Notes under the pieces: generated by a model | Database searches by the model: none | What the model was told of the DNA's origin: nothing | Seen by the model: only the letters and a program-made list of their open reading frames with translations | Part shown: in pieces, positions 1 through 8,283 of the stretch | Position numbering within the stretch: the first letter of the stretch is position 1 | How the letters are laid out: each line of letters starts with the position of its first letter | Made by a program: the position numbers and the translations under genes | Assembly (NCBI RefSeq): GCF_005795905.1 | Contig: NZ_VAWE01000001.1 | Location: 5,941,001-6,005,000 of the forward strand | Length of the DNA: 64,000 bases | Reading direction: 5' to 3' | DNA from: Streptomyces marianii | GTDB lineage: Bacteria > Actinomycetota > Actinomycetes > Streptomycetales > Streptomycetaceae

Positions 1-238
1 ACAGCGAGCAGGCGTCGAAGCCGCGGGTGATGGAGTCGCCGACCGCGGCCAGCGAGCCGGGGGCGCGGTCCCAGACCCGCGTCGGGGAGGGCTTCGGGCG
101 CTCCACCGGCTCGCGCTGCGTTCCGGGAGGTGCGTCACACCCGACCGGCCCGGCCGTGATCACCACGGTCGCCGCGACGGCACAGGCGACGACGGTACGC
201 CATCGACGCGGCCGCCGGCTCCGCCGGATTTCACGCAT
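1..238 (-). CDS. Secreted SGNH/GDSL hydrolase, 5' part only
   Basis: Only the first 79 codons lie in the window; the rest runs off its left edge. The start is ATG at 238 with a GGGGGAGGG ribosome site just upstream. The product opens with an Arg-rich n-region, then a hydrophobic stretch (residues ~17-33) ending in a Cys, so it is exported and possibly lipid-anchored, although the lipobox is poor. Residues ~65-75 read AVGDSITRGFDAC, block I of SGNH/GDSL esterases with the nucleophile Ser in GDS. An extracytoplasmic esterase or lipase is inferred; substrate unknown. Confidence 0.75.
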   Translation of the reverse strand, partial: MREIRRSRRPRRWRTVVACAVAATVVITAGPVGCDAPPGTQREPVERPKPSPTRVWDRAPGSLAAVGDSITRGFDACSL

Positions 239-492
239 CTGCCCTCCCCCGAGGCGTCCTGGCGGGTGAATGCTTGGTGCGTACGGGGCCCGGGAGGGGC
301 GGTACGACACACCTGGGCCCCCGCCGCACGGTAGCTTTGCCCACGTCGAACCAGAGGCACTTGGCTCGCCGGCTCCAGTAAATTACATCACGTCATATGC
401 TGTCCGCTTTTTGGCCTTTGCGTGGATTCGTACTTGATGTTGTTTACTGAGGCCGCTGGGAAGGTGATCCTCGTCCCACACTGGAGGTCCCG

Positions 493-987
493 GTGACGAC
501 ACGCGGCGTTCTCTATGTCCACTCCGCACCACGCGCCCTGTGCCCGCACGTCGAATGGGCGGTCGCGGGCGTGCTCGGCGTACGGGTCCAGCTCGACTGG
601 ATCCGCCAGCCCGCGTCTCCCGGCACCTGGAGAGCCGAGTTCTCCTGGCAGGGCGAGAGCGGCACGGCTTCCAAGCTGGCGTCAGCGCTACGCGGCTGGC
701 AGCTGCTCCGCTTCGAGGTGACCTCGGAGCCCAGCGCCACCGCGGAGGGCGAGCGCTACAGCGCCACTCCCGACCTCGGAATCTTCCACGCCGTCACCGG
801 CCTCCACGGTGACATCCTCATCCCCGAGGACCGCCTCCGTGCGGCCCTCGCGCGCTCCGCCCAGGGCGAGACGGAGCTCGAGGCGGAGATCTCCAGGCTG
901 CTCGGCAAGCCCTGGGACGACGAGCTCGAGCCGTTCCGGTACGCGGGCGAGGGTGCCCCGGTCCGCTGGCTCCACCAGGTGGTCTGA
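493..987 (+). CDS. DUF3145 family protein
   Basis: A 164-residue cytoplasmic protein of the actinobacterial DUF3145 family, recognised from its opening (TRGVLYVHSAPRALCPHVEW) and its length. The GTG start at 493 has a clear GGAGG at 483-487. No function is established for the family. It normally sits beside the fab cluster in streptomycetes; here 3.5 kb of accessory DNA separates it from fabF, which suggests insertion into this interval. No signal peptide or membrane segment is seen. Confidence 0.85.
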   Translation: MTTRGVLYVHSAPRALCPHVEWAVAGVLGVRVQLDWIRQPASPGTWRAEFSWQGESGTASKLASALRGWQLLRFEVTSEPSATAEGERYSATPDLGIFHAVTGLHGDILIPEDRLRAALARSAQGETELEAEISRLLGKPWDDELEPFRYAGEGAPVRWLHQVV

Positions 988-1125
988 CCCGCCGACCCGT
1001 CCGACCCGCCGCCACCGGCCGGTCCGACCACCGGATCCGGGTGTGAGTAGTTGGCGTACGGCGAGCGAACCCGGGTGTGGCGGGGGTCCGGCGGCCCGTG
1101 ATTGATCTTGCTCGCGCAAAGGACC

Positions 1126-1166
1126 GTATGTGAGAGGAGCTTTCAGCTGCGGCGACCGCCCGCGGG
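1126..1166. repeat. Left copy of a ~40-bp imperfect direct repeat
   Basis: This segment (CGTATGTGAGAGGAGC, then TTTCAGCTGCGGCGACCGCC) recurs in the same orientation at 3789-3828, with a 2-bp indel and a few substitutions. The two copies bracket the acetyltransferase, transporter and regulator genes. The copies may mark the ends of an inserted cassette; the mechanism is not evident. Confidence 0.6.
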
Positions 1167-1184
1167 TCTCGGTGGCCCATGGGC

Positions 1185-1703
1185 TCAGGTGAGCTGCTTG
1201 TAGTAGAAGCTGCCGTCTTGGAGGGAGCCTGCCGGGTCGGCTGCGTAGTCGGGGACGATGCCGTATCGGGTCCAGCCGGTGTTCTGGTAGAGGCGGTCCG
1301 CAGCACTGCCGGTTTGGGTGTCCAGTAGCAGGAGGCTGGCACCGGCTTGGGCTGCGGCCTGCTCGGCCTGTGCGAGGAGGGCACGGGCAAGACCCTGTCC
1401 ACGGGAATCGCGGTGGACCATGAGCTTGACGATCTCGGCACGATGCCGGCCGTTGGGCTTGCGGTTCAAGGCCAGGCCGACGGTGCCTGCGATGCCGCAA
1501 GGGCTCCGGACGACCCAGACGATGAGGCTGCCTTCGTCTACCGCCGGCTGCTGGGTGTGCCACCAGGCGGCTGCCGTGTCCTGGTCGAAAGGGCTGAGGA
1601 AGCCGAGGGAGGCGCCGTCGGTGACGGCGTCGGCGAGTACGGCAGCCAGGTCCTTGACGCTGGTCCGGAAGTCATCGGGGAACAGACGGGTGATGGTGTG
1701 CAC
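1185..1703 (-). CDS. GNAT-family N-acetyltransferase
   Basis: A 172-residue acetyltransferase expected to use acetyl-CoA. The acetyl-CoA-binding A-motif is visible as VHRDSRGQGLARALLAQAE (residues ~99-117, R/Q-x-x-G-x-G/A type), followed by the beta-5 region LLLLDTQTGSAADRLYQNTGW. The start is GTG at 1703 with AAAGGAA upstream. It lies 36 bp downstream of the MFS transporter and in the same direction, so it is probably the last gene of an operon regulator-pump-acetyltransferase. That arrangement suggests modification plus export of a toxic compound; the substrate cannot be read. Confidence 0.85.
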   Translation of the reverse strand: MHTITRLFPDDFRTSVKDLAAVLADAVTDGASLGFLSPFDQDTAAAWWHTQQPAVDEGSLIVWVVRSPCGIAGTVGLALNRKPNGRHRAEIVKLMVHRDSRGQGLARALLAQAEQAAAQAGASLLLLDTQTGSAADRLYQNTGWTRYGIVPDYAADPAGSLQDGSFYYKQLT

Positions 1704-1739
1704 GGGCGGGTTCCTTTGGTGCGCCGGGGGCGGCGATGG

Positions 1740-3178
1740 TCAGGGGTGTGGGAAGTGGCGCTGGTTCGTTTGGGGTCTGAGGTGGTGGGTGGCCAGGCGG
1801 AGTGTCAGACCGAGGCTGGTGATGCACGCACAGGCCACGACGGCGTGCCCGTAGGCCAGGCGGAGTTCGGCCAGGGCTCTCGGGCGGTCGTTCAGGTCCA
1901 GGCCGGATATGGCTGCTACGGACACGGCGGCGGCCAGCCGCTGGCCCATCTGGAGGATTCCTCCTGCCACTCCGGCTGTTCGGGGCGGCGCATGGCGCAG
2001 GACCTCTGCTTGGAGCGGGGCGGTGAGTAGACCGACTGCGGCACCGAGTGCGAGTTGGGCGCCGCCGAGAAGGAAGGGCAGGACGCGTGGAGAGGCGTGC
2101 TGGGCGGCGGCACCGGCGCCCAGGAGGCAACACACGGATAGGGTGATGCCCGCGGTGACGAGGCGGGGGCCGAATCGGTCCGCCGCTCGGCCGGCCAGAC
2201 CTGAGGTGACGACCATGGCCAGCGACATGGGCAGCAGCACCGCTGCAGCAGACATCGCGGACAAGCCCAGGCCGTCCTGCACAAACATCGTCAAGGCGAG
2301 GGACGCCGCCATCTGCGCTCCGAACTGCGTCGCCGCGACAGCGGCCCCCACCAGGTACAGGGCGCGATGCAGCAAAGCGGGAGCGATGAGCGGCACACCG
2401 CCGATGCGGATGGTGCGGCGATGGTGGAGCACGGTCAGCACGGCCAGCACGCCCGTAGTGGCGGCGCAGTAGGCCAGGCCGGCTCCGCGCAGTGATGTGA
2501 CCAGGGGCAGGAGAACGGCGAGCGTGGTGGCAGCGAACAGCAGTGCCCCTCGGACATCGACCTCGGCCCGTGCGTTGCGTGCTGTGCCAGAAGGAAGACA
2601 ACGTGCTGCCAGCGCCGCAGTGGCGGCGCCGAAGGGCGCGCCCAGGACGAGGACCAGGCGCCATCCCGGATCCGGGCGGCGGCCGCGATCAGTGCTCCGC
2701 CGAGAGCCGGCCCCAGCGCGGCGGCAGTGCTCGCCGCCGCCGCGTACACGCCCAGCGCACGAGCCCGGGCGGTGCCCGTGAAGCTGTCCTGGATGATGCC
2801 GATCATCTGGCCGTTGATCAGGCCCGCCCCGGCCCCCTGCACGAGGCGACAGGCGACGAGCAGCCAGGCGTCAGAGCTGACGGCAGCCAGGATGCCACCG
2901 ACGACGAACACGGCCATGCCGGCGACGAAGTACGGCTTGCGGCCGTGGGCATCGCCCAGCCGACCGCCAGGCACCAGCGCCAGTGCGAACATCAGTGAGT
3001 AGCCCGCAGCGATCCACTGCATCTGGTGCACGTCAGCCGCCAGCGACAGTCTCAGGGACGGCAGGGCGACGTTGAGCGCGGAGTTATCCAGCAGGGTCGT
3101 GAAGCCCGCCGTCGCACAAGCCACCAGGACTGCCCGATCACGCTGACCGGCCGTGCCCTGCGCCCGCCCTGTGATCAC
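1740..3178 (-). pseudogene. MFS drug-efflux transporter (EmrB/QacA type), frameshifted
   Basis: The first ~170 codons (GTG start at 3178) encode a typical 14-TM DHA2 transporter: TM1 with LDNSALNVALP, the A-motif GGRLGDAHGRK, and motif C (ALGPALGGALI). Around 2675-2685 the frame changes: the expected continuation (PGWRLVLVLGAPFGAATAAL) lies in another frame and then runs uninterrupted to the stop at 1740. One small indel therefore splits an otherwise complete transporter of ~480 residues. This is either a recent inactivation or a sequencing error. The start overlaps the stop of the XRE-cupin regulator (GTGA), which implies translational coupling. Confidence 0.8.
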
Positions 3179-3792
3179 GGCAGGACGATCATCAGCGCGT
3201 AGCGGACCGGATCAGGTCCCAGGCAGCGGAACCGCGATCGGTCCCACAGCCGAAAACGCAGGCAGTCTCCCGCCCCGACCTCGTACTCGACACCACCAGC
3301 GGTAACCTCCAACGCGCCCTCCAGCACCCAGATGTGCTGCTCCAGCCCCCGCAATGGCGGCTCCTCGTAGGAGACATCCGAGCCCGGCCGCAGCACCCCC
3401 TCGACGATCTCACCGCGCAGCCCCGGATGAGGCGGTGACACCGACCTCCGCGTGAAGCCCGAAGCCTCATCCCGCCACACCAACTGCCGGCCGGAGTGCA
3501 CCAACTGTGGGGGCTCGGACTCCACCTCGGCCAGCAACTGCGACATCGTCCGCCCGAACGCCGTGCACAACCTGCCCAGCAACGCCGCCGTCGGACTGAT
3601 CTCCGCCCGCTCCAGCCGCGAGAGCGTCGAACGGCTCACGCCCGCGCGCCCTGCCAAGTCATCCAGCGACCAGCCACGCTCTGCCCGCAGCCCTGCAAGC
3701 CGGGCCGCCAAGCGGGTCTCCACGTCCTCGGGACTGGGATTCTGGGACGATCGCCCCTCCGGGATTTTCATAATTGAGAGAATATCCCGCAT
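3175..3792 (-). CDS. XRE-family regulator with C-terminal cupin domain
   Basis: About 205 residues: an N-terminal Cro/C1-type HTH (residues ~20-75, LAGRAGVSRSTLSRLERAE) followed by a linker and a small cupin beta-barrel (EHIWVLEGALEVTAGG, GAGDCLRF). Such proteins repress neighbouring genes and release DNA when the cupin binds an effector. It overlaps the MFS gene by 4 bp and probably controls the pump-acetyltransferase operon. The start is uncertain: ATG at 3792 or ATG at 3771 (MKIPEG), neither with a good ribosome site. The upstream ATG lies exactly at the right direct repeat, so the gene's own promoter may have come with, or been replaced by, the repeat. Confidence 0.8.
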   Translation of the reverse strand: MRDILSIMKIPEGRSSQNPSPEDVETRLAARLAGLRAERGWSLDDLAGRAGVSRSTLSRLERAEISPTAALLGRLCTAFGRTMSQLLAEVESEPPQLVHSGRQLVWRDEASGFTRRSVSPPHPGLRGEIVEGVLRPGSDVSYEEPPLRGLEQHIWVLEGALEVTAGGVEYEVGAGDCLRFRLWDRSRFRCLGPDPVRYALMIVLP

Positions 3793-3828
3793 GTGAGAGG
3801 AGTTCAGCTGCCGGAGACCGCTTCGCGG
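3789..3828. repeat. Right copy of the ~40-bp imperfect direct repeat
   Basis: Matches 1126-1166 in the same orientation: CGCATGTGAGAGGAG, then TTCAGCTGCCGGAGACCGC. It starts at the 5' end of the XRE-cupin gene and is followed within 70 bp by the transposase remnant. Confidence 0.6.
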
Positions 3829-3897
3829 CGGCCCCGACGGCCGGATGGTTCGGCCGCCGTCCGGCATCCGCCCGAGCGGGCCCCGCCTCCCAGCCGG

Positions 3898-4505
3898 GTG
3901 CAGTTCTCGAAGACCGACTGCGGCCCTGCCAGGTCAAGGACTCCTGCACCCGCGGACCACGCCGCAAGCTGACCCTCCAGGACCGGGACATCCATGAGGT
4001 CCTGCACCAGCGCCGGGCCGAGCAGGACACCGACGAGTGGAAGGAACGCTACAAGCTCCGCGCCGGTGTCGAAGGCGCCATCTCCCAGGCCGTGAACCGC
4101 TGCGGCCTGCGCAGATCCCGCTACCGCGGGCTTGCCGAAACCAGCCTCCAGCACCAGCGGTGGCGTCCCGCCGGGTGGTGTAGCCGATCAAGGTGCCGGA
4201 ATCCGCAGGCCAAGGACGACGGCTCCGTCGGTCCAGGGCTTCAACTCGTCTCAGCAGGGCGCCTCGTGGGCTGCCGCCTCTGCGGAGATCATCAGCGGCC
4301 TCGTAACCGAACGCGCAACGCTTGATCCCCTACACCACGACGCGGGACGCGACCGCACCAGCTCACCGGAGCAGCGATCAACCTCGCCCGCATCGACGCC
4401 CACCTCACCGGCACCCCACGAGCCCGCACCCGAACCAGCCACTTCGCAGCACTTCGCCCCGCCGATCTGACGACCAGCGGGGCGAAGCAGACGGCCCCGA
4501 ATTGA
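3898..4505 (+). pseudogene. IS1182-family transposase remnant, C-terminal part
   Basis: Only the C-terminal third of a DDE transposase is left. It reads VQFSKTDCGPC, then after one frameshift near 3920 KDSCTRGPRRKLTLQDRDIH and WKERYKLRAGVEGAISQAV...RRSRYRGLAETSLQHQ. It resumes after a 196-bp insertion with LTGAAINLARIDAHLTGTP and ends at a TGA (4503-4505). The Cys-rich box, the Y-R-G-VEG-SQ helix carrying the catalytic Glu and the AINLARIDA tail are typical of IS1182 transposases. The N-terminal two thirds are missing, so it cannot be active. Confidence 0.75.
4159..4354. mobile_element. 196-bp MITE with 34-bp terminal inverted repeats
   Basis: Terminal inverted repeats at 4159-4192 and 4321-4354 match at 28 of 34 positions (shared blocks CGTCCCGC, GTGGTGTAG and GATCAAG). 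The element is flanked by the 8-bp direct repeat GCACCAGC (4151-4158 and 4355-4362), a target-site duplication. Removing the element with one copy of the duplication restores the transposase reading HQLTGAAINLARID in frame. No gene fits inside. The 8-bp duplication would suit an IS256-like parent, but no parent is present here. Confidence 0.8.
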
Positions 4506-4565
4506 CCAACAGCATCCACGAAGGGAAACGGGGCCCGGTGCTCGTCGTCGTGCGACGGGCGTGCG

Positions 4566-5828
4566 TCAGACGGTGCGGAAGGCCAGCACCACGTTGTGGC
4601 CGCCGAAGCCGAACGAGTTGTTGATCGCGGCGATCGTGCCCTCGGGCAGCGCACGCGGCTCACCGCGGACGATGTCCGCCTCGATCTCGTCGTCCATGTC
4701 GTCGACGTTCACGGTCGGCGGGGCCTGCCGGTGGTGCAGAGCCAGGACCGTCGCGACGGTCTCGACACCGCCGGCGCCACCCAGCAGATGGCCCGTCATC
4801 GACTTCGTCGCGGAGATCGCGACATGGTCGAGGTCGTCGCCCAGCACCTTGCGCAGCGCCTTGATCTCGGCGATGTCGCCCTGGGGCGTGGACGTGGCGT
4901 GGGCGTTGAGGTGGACCACCTCGGACGGCTTCAGGCCCGTGTTGTCCAGCAGGTTCTGCACCGCGGCGGCGACGCCGCGGCCGGTCGGCTCGGGCTGCGC
5001 GATGTGGTGGCTGTCCGCGGACAGGCCCTGGCCCAGCGCCTCGCAGTAGACGCGCGCGCCGCGCGCGGCCGCGTGCTCCGCGGACTCCAGGACGACGACA
5101 CCCGCGCCCTCGCCCAGCACGAAGCCGTCACGGGCCTTGTCGTACGGCCGCGAGGCCCGACCGGGCTCGTCGTTGTTCTTGGACATCGCCATCATGTTGG
5201 CGAACGCCGCGATCGGCAGCGGGTGGATCGCGGCCTCGGTGCCGCCCGCGACCACGACGTCGGCGCGGCCGCTGCGGATCATCTCGATGGCGTAGCCGAT
5301 AGCCTCGGCGCCCGACGCGCAGGCGGAGACCGGAGTGTGCACGCCGGCCTGGGCGTTCACCTCCAGACCGACGTTGGCGGAGGGGCCGTTGGGCATCAGC
5401 ATCGGCACGGTGTGCGGGGAGACCCGGCGTACGCCCTTCTCCTTCAGCACGTCGTACTGGTCGAGCAGAGTGGTGACACCGCCGATACCGGAGGCGATGA
5501 CCGCGCCGAGGCGCTCGGGGAGGACGGTCCCGTCCTCGCCGGCCGGCGCGGTGAAGCCCGCGTCGGCCCACGCCTCACGGGCGGCGATCAGCGCGAACTG
5601 GGCCGAGCGGTCCAGCTTGCGCGCCTGCGGCCGGGGCAGGACCTCGCCCGGGTCGACCGCCGCCGGGGCGGCGATACGGACGGGCAGTTCCTCGAAGCGC
5701 TCGCCTTCGAGGGGCCTGACGCCGGAACGTCCCGCGATCAGACCTTCCCAGGTCGATGCGGAGTCGCCACCCAGCGGTGTGGTTGCGCCGATACCGGTGA
5801 CGACCACGGTGCGATTGGTCGAGCTCAC
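4566..5828 (-). CDS. fabF: 3-oxoacyl-ACP synthase II (FabF)
   Basis: A 420-residue KAS II that condenses malonyl-ACP with acyl-ACP during chain elongation in the cytoplasm. The thiolase-fold triad is complete: Cys170 in the nucleophile elbow SACASGAEA, His310 in NAHATSTPQGD and His347 in TGHLLGGAGG, with Lys342 just before. The GTG start at 5828 gives the normal N-terminus (TVVVTGIGATTPLGG). It is the last gene of the fasR-fabD-fabH-acpP-fabF cluster, 79 bp downstream of acpP. Nothing unusual is seen. Confidence 0.97.
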   Translation of the reverse strand: MSSTNRTVVVTGIGATTPLGGDSASTWEGLIAGRSGVRPLEGERFEELPVRIAAPAAVDPGEVLPRPQARKLDRSAQFALIAAREAWADAGFTAPAGEDGTVLPERLGAVIASGIGGVTTLLDQYDVLKEKGVRRVSPHTVPMLMPNGPSANVGLEVNAQAGVHTPVSACASGAEAIGYAIEMIRSGRADVVVAGGTEAAIHPLPIAAFANMMAMSKNNDEPGRASRPYDKARDGFVLGEGAGVVVLESAEHAAARGARVYCEALGQGLSADSHHIAQPEPTGRGVAAAVQNLLDNTGLKPSEVVHLNAHATSTPQGDIAEIKALRKVLGDDLDHVAISATKSMTGHLLGGAGGVETVATVLALHHRQAPPTVNVDDMDDEIEADIVRGEPRALPEGTIAAINNSFGFGGHNVVLAFRTV

Positions 5829-5907
5829 AGGAATTCTTTCTCCACGGTCTATGAGGGTTCGTGAATCAGCGGCGCCACCGCTGGGTGGCGTACCTGATCG
5901 GCCTGGA

Positions 5908-6156
5908 TCAGGCCTGGTGCTTCAGGATGTACTCGGCTGCGTCGCCGACGGTCTTGAGGTTCTTGACGTCCTCGTCCGGGATCTTGACGTCGAAGCGCTC
6001 CTCGGCGGCGACGACGACCTCGACCATGGACAGCGAGTCGACGTCCAGGTCGTCGGTGAAGGACTTGTCCAGCTGGACGTCCTCCGTCGGGATACCGGCG
6101 ATCTCGTTGACGATCTCGGCGAGACCTTCGACGATCTCTTCCTGAGTGGCGGCCAT
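5908..6156 (-). CDS. acpP: Acyl carrier protein
   Basis: An 82-residue acidic four-helix carrier protein of type II fatty acid synthesis. Ser41 in the DVDSLSMVEVV motif is the 4'-phosphopantetheine attachment site. The length and position between fabH and fabF are those of the primary fatty-acid ACP of streptomycetes rather than a polyketide ACP. An AAGGAG-type ribosome site lies just upstream. Confidence 0.97.
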   Translation of the reverse strand: MAATQEEIVEGLAEIVNEIAGIPTEDVQLDKSFTDDLDVDSLSMVEVVVAAEERFDVKIPDEDVKNLKTVGDAAEYILKHQA

Positions 6157-6236
6157 GTGGCGCTCCTTCGGTGTGTGGCAGAGGGTTGAACTGGCTTGCC
6201 CGGAGGACCGGAAATCCGGAAGATCCGGACGCTTGC

Positions 6237-7238
6237 CTAGGGGAGGGTAACGACCGTCGCGGCGTAGACGAGACCCGCCCCGAAGCCGATGACGAGCGCG
6301 GTGTCGCCGCTCTTCGCCTGCCCGGTCGCCAGAAGCCGCTCCATAGCGAGCGGAATCGAGGCGGCCGAGGTGTTGCCGGTGGTCTCCACGTCACGGGCGA
6401 CCGTGACGTGCTCCGGCAGTTTCAGAGTCTTCACCATCGAGTCGATGATCCGCATGTTGGCCTGGTGCGGGATGAAGACGTCCAGGTCGTCCGCGGTGAT
6501 CCCGGCCGCGTCCAGCGCCTGCTGGGCGACCTTCGCCATCTCGAACACGGCCCAGCGGAACACCGCCTGGCCCTCCTGGGTGATGGCGGGGAACCGCTCG
6601 ACGGCGCCGTCGCGGTAGTCCGTCCACGGCACGGTCTGCTTGATGGTCTCCGACTTGTCGCCCTCGGAACCCCACACGGTGGGGCCGATCCGGGGCTCCT
6701 TCGAGGGACCGACGACGACGGCGCCCGCCCCGTCACCGAAGAGGAACGCCGTGGCGCGGTCCTCCAGGTCGGTCAGGTCGCTGAGCCGCTCGACGCCGAT
6801 GACCAGCACGTACTCCGCGGAGCCCTCGACGACCATGCCCTTGGCGAGGGTCAGGCCGTAGCCGAAGCCCGCGCAGCCCGCGGAGATGTCGAACGCGGCG
6901 GGCCTGACCGCGCCGATCTTGTCCGCGATCTCGGTGGCGACGGCCGGGGTCTGCTTGAAGTGCGAAACGGTCGAGACGATCACGCCGCCGATCTGCTCCG
7001 GGGCGAGCCCGGCGTCCGCGATGGCCTTGCCGGCCGCCTCGACCGACATCGCCGTCACGGTCTCCTCGTCGTTCGCCCAGTGACGGGTGGAGATGCCCGA
7101 GCGGGAGCGGATCCACTCGTCGGAGGAGTCGATCGTCTCGAGGATCACCTCGTTGGGCACGACCCGGGTCGGACGGTAGCCGCCGACACCCATGATGCGT
7201 GCGTACGGGGCGCCCTTGCTGGGCTTGATCTTCGACAT
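6237..7238 (-). CDS. fabH: 3-oxoacyl-ACP synthase III (FabH)
   Basis: A 333-residue KAS III that starts fatty acid synthesis by condensing an acyl-CoA primer (branched primers in streptomycetes) with malonyl-ACP. The triad is visible: Cys122 in DISAGCAGFGYGL, His258 in IPHQANMRI and Asn289 in TTGNTSAASIPLA. The ATG start at 7238 is set by an AAGGAG 8 nt upstream; a longer open frame upstream only overlaps fabD. It is 17 bp downstream of fabD and 80 bp upstream of acpP. Confidence 0.96.
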   Translation of the reverse strand: MSKIKPSKGAPYARIMGVGGYRPTRVVPNEVILETIDSSDEWIRSRSGISTRHWANDEETVTAMSVEAAGKAIADAGLAPEQIGGVIVSTVSHFKQTPAVATEIADKIGAVRPAAFDISAGCAGFGYGLTLAKGMVVEGSAEYVLVIGVERLSDLTDLEDRATAFLFGDGAGAVVVGPSKEPRIGPTVWGSEGDKSETIKQTVPWTDYRDGAVERFPAITQEGQAVFRWAVFEMAKVAQQALDAAGITADDLDVFIPHQANMRIIDSMVKTLKLPEHVTVARDVETTGNTSAASIPLAMERLLATGQAKSGDTALVIGFGAGLVYAATVVTLP

Positions 7239-7255
7239 GCTGTCTCGGCTCCTTG

Positions 7256-8200
7256 TCAGGCGCCCGCCGCGTCCGCGGCGGGTGAACCGGTCTCGGCGAG
7301 CAGCGTGCGGGCCGCGTCGAGGTCGTCGGGGGTCTTCAGCGCGAGCGTCGTGACGCCCGGCAGCGTGCGCTTGGCGAGACCGGTGAGAGTACCGCCCGGG
7401 CACACCTCGACGAGGGCGGTCACGCCGAGCTCCTTGAAGGTCTCCATGCACAGGTCCCAGCGGACCGGGTTGGCGACCTGGCCGACCAGCCGGGCCACGA
7501 CCTCGTCGCCGCCGGCGACGGTGCGACCGTCCTTGTTGGACACGTACGGCACCTTCGGGTCGGCCGGTGCCAGGGCCTTCGCGGCCTCCTCCAGCTTCGC
7601 GACCGCGGGGGCCATGTGGTGCGTGTGGAACGCCCCGGCGACCTTGAGCGCGACGACCTTCCGGACGCCCTCGGGCTTGTCCGCCTCCAGTGCGGCGAGC
7701 TGCTCCCTGGTGCCGGCGGCGACGATCTGCCCGGCGCCGTTGACGTTCGCGGCGGTCAGCCCCAGCTTCTCCAGGTGTGCGACGCTCACTTCGGGGTCGC
7801 CTCCGAGCAGGGCCGACATCCCGGTCTCCGTGACGGCGGCGGCCTCGGCCATCGCCAGACCGCGGGTCCGTACGAGGCGGAGCGCGGCGGTGTCGTCGAG
7901 GACGCCCGCGAAGGCGGCGGCCGTGATCTCGCCGACGCTGTGACCTGCGACTGCGCCCGGCGCGACGTCACCGAGCGCGGAGGCCGACAGCAGACCGGCC
8001 GCGACGAGCAGCGGCTGCGCCACGGCCGTGTCGCGGATCTCGTCCGCGTCGGCCTTCGTGCCGTAGTGGGCGAGGTCGAGCCCGATGGCGTCGGACCAGG
8101 CCGCGATGCGGTCGGAGGCGCCGGGGAGTTCGAGCCAGGGAGTCAGAAAGCCGGGCGTCTGAGCGCCTTGGCCGGGAGCGACGAGTACGAGCACCCTCAC
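7256..8200 (-). CDS. fabD: Malonyl-CoA:ACP transacylase (FabD)
   Basis: A 314-residue transacylase that loads malonate from CoA onto ACP, serving fatty acid and often polyketide synthesis. It shows the N-terminal PGQGAQTPG oxyanion segment, nucleophile Ser88 in GHSVGE, Arg113 (RTRG) for the carboxylate and catalytic His192 in AGAFHTHHM. The start is GTG at 8200, with GTG at 8194 as an alternative. It is the first gene of the fab operon; the 83-bp gap to fasR should hold its promoter. Confidence 0.96.
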   Translation of the reverse strand: MRVLVLVAPGQGAQTPGFLTPWLELPGASDRIAAWSDAIGLDLAHYGTKADADEIRDTAVAQPLLVAAGLLSASALGDVAPGAVAGHSVGEITAAAFAGVLDDTAALRLVRTRGLAMAEAAAVTETGMSALLGGDPEVSVAHLEKLGLTAANVNGAGQIVAAGTREQLAALEADKPEGVRKVVALKVAGAFHTHHMAPAVAKLEEAAKALAPADPKVPYVSNKDGRTVAGGDEVVARLVGQVANPVRWDLCMETFKELGVTALVEVCPGGTLTGLAKRTLPGVTTLALKTPDDLDAARTLLAETGSPAADAAGA

Positions 8201-8283
8201 ACTCTCTCTTGTTGATGGTCCCGGCCGCCCGTGGGGACAGGGACCAAGAACCGTCAGGGGAATTGTTGGTGTCCGACAAAATC
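8201..8283 (-). promoter_or_regulatory. Presumed fabD promoter region, FasR target
   Basis: The 83-bp interval between fasR and fabD must contain the operon's own promoter if fabD is not simply co-transcribed with fasR. In Streptomyces coelicolor the PucR-type regulator FasR is known to bind upstream of fabD and activate the fab operon. I see no convincing -35/-10 pair or palindrome here, so the assignment rests on that precedent. Confidence 0.45.

Noticed and set aside
4596..5864. A 422-codon plus-strand open frame over fabF
   Set aside because: Antisense of a fully conserved fabF, His/Arg/Val-rich composition, no ribosome site.
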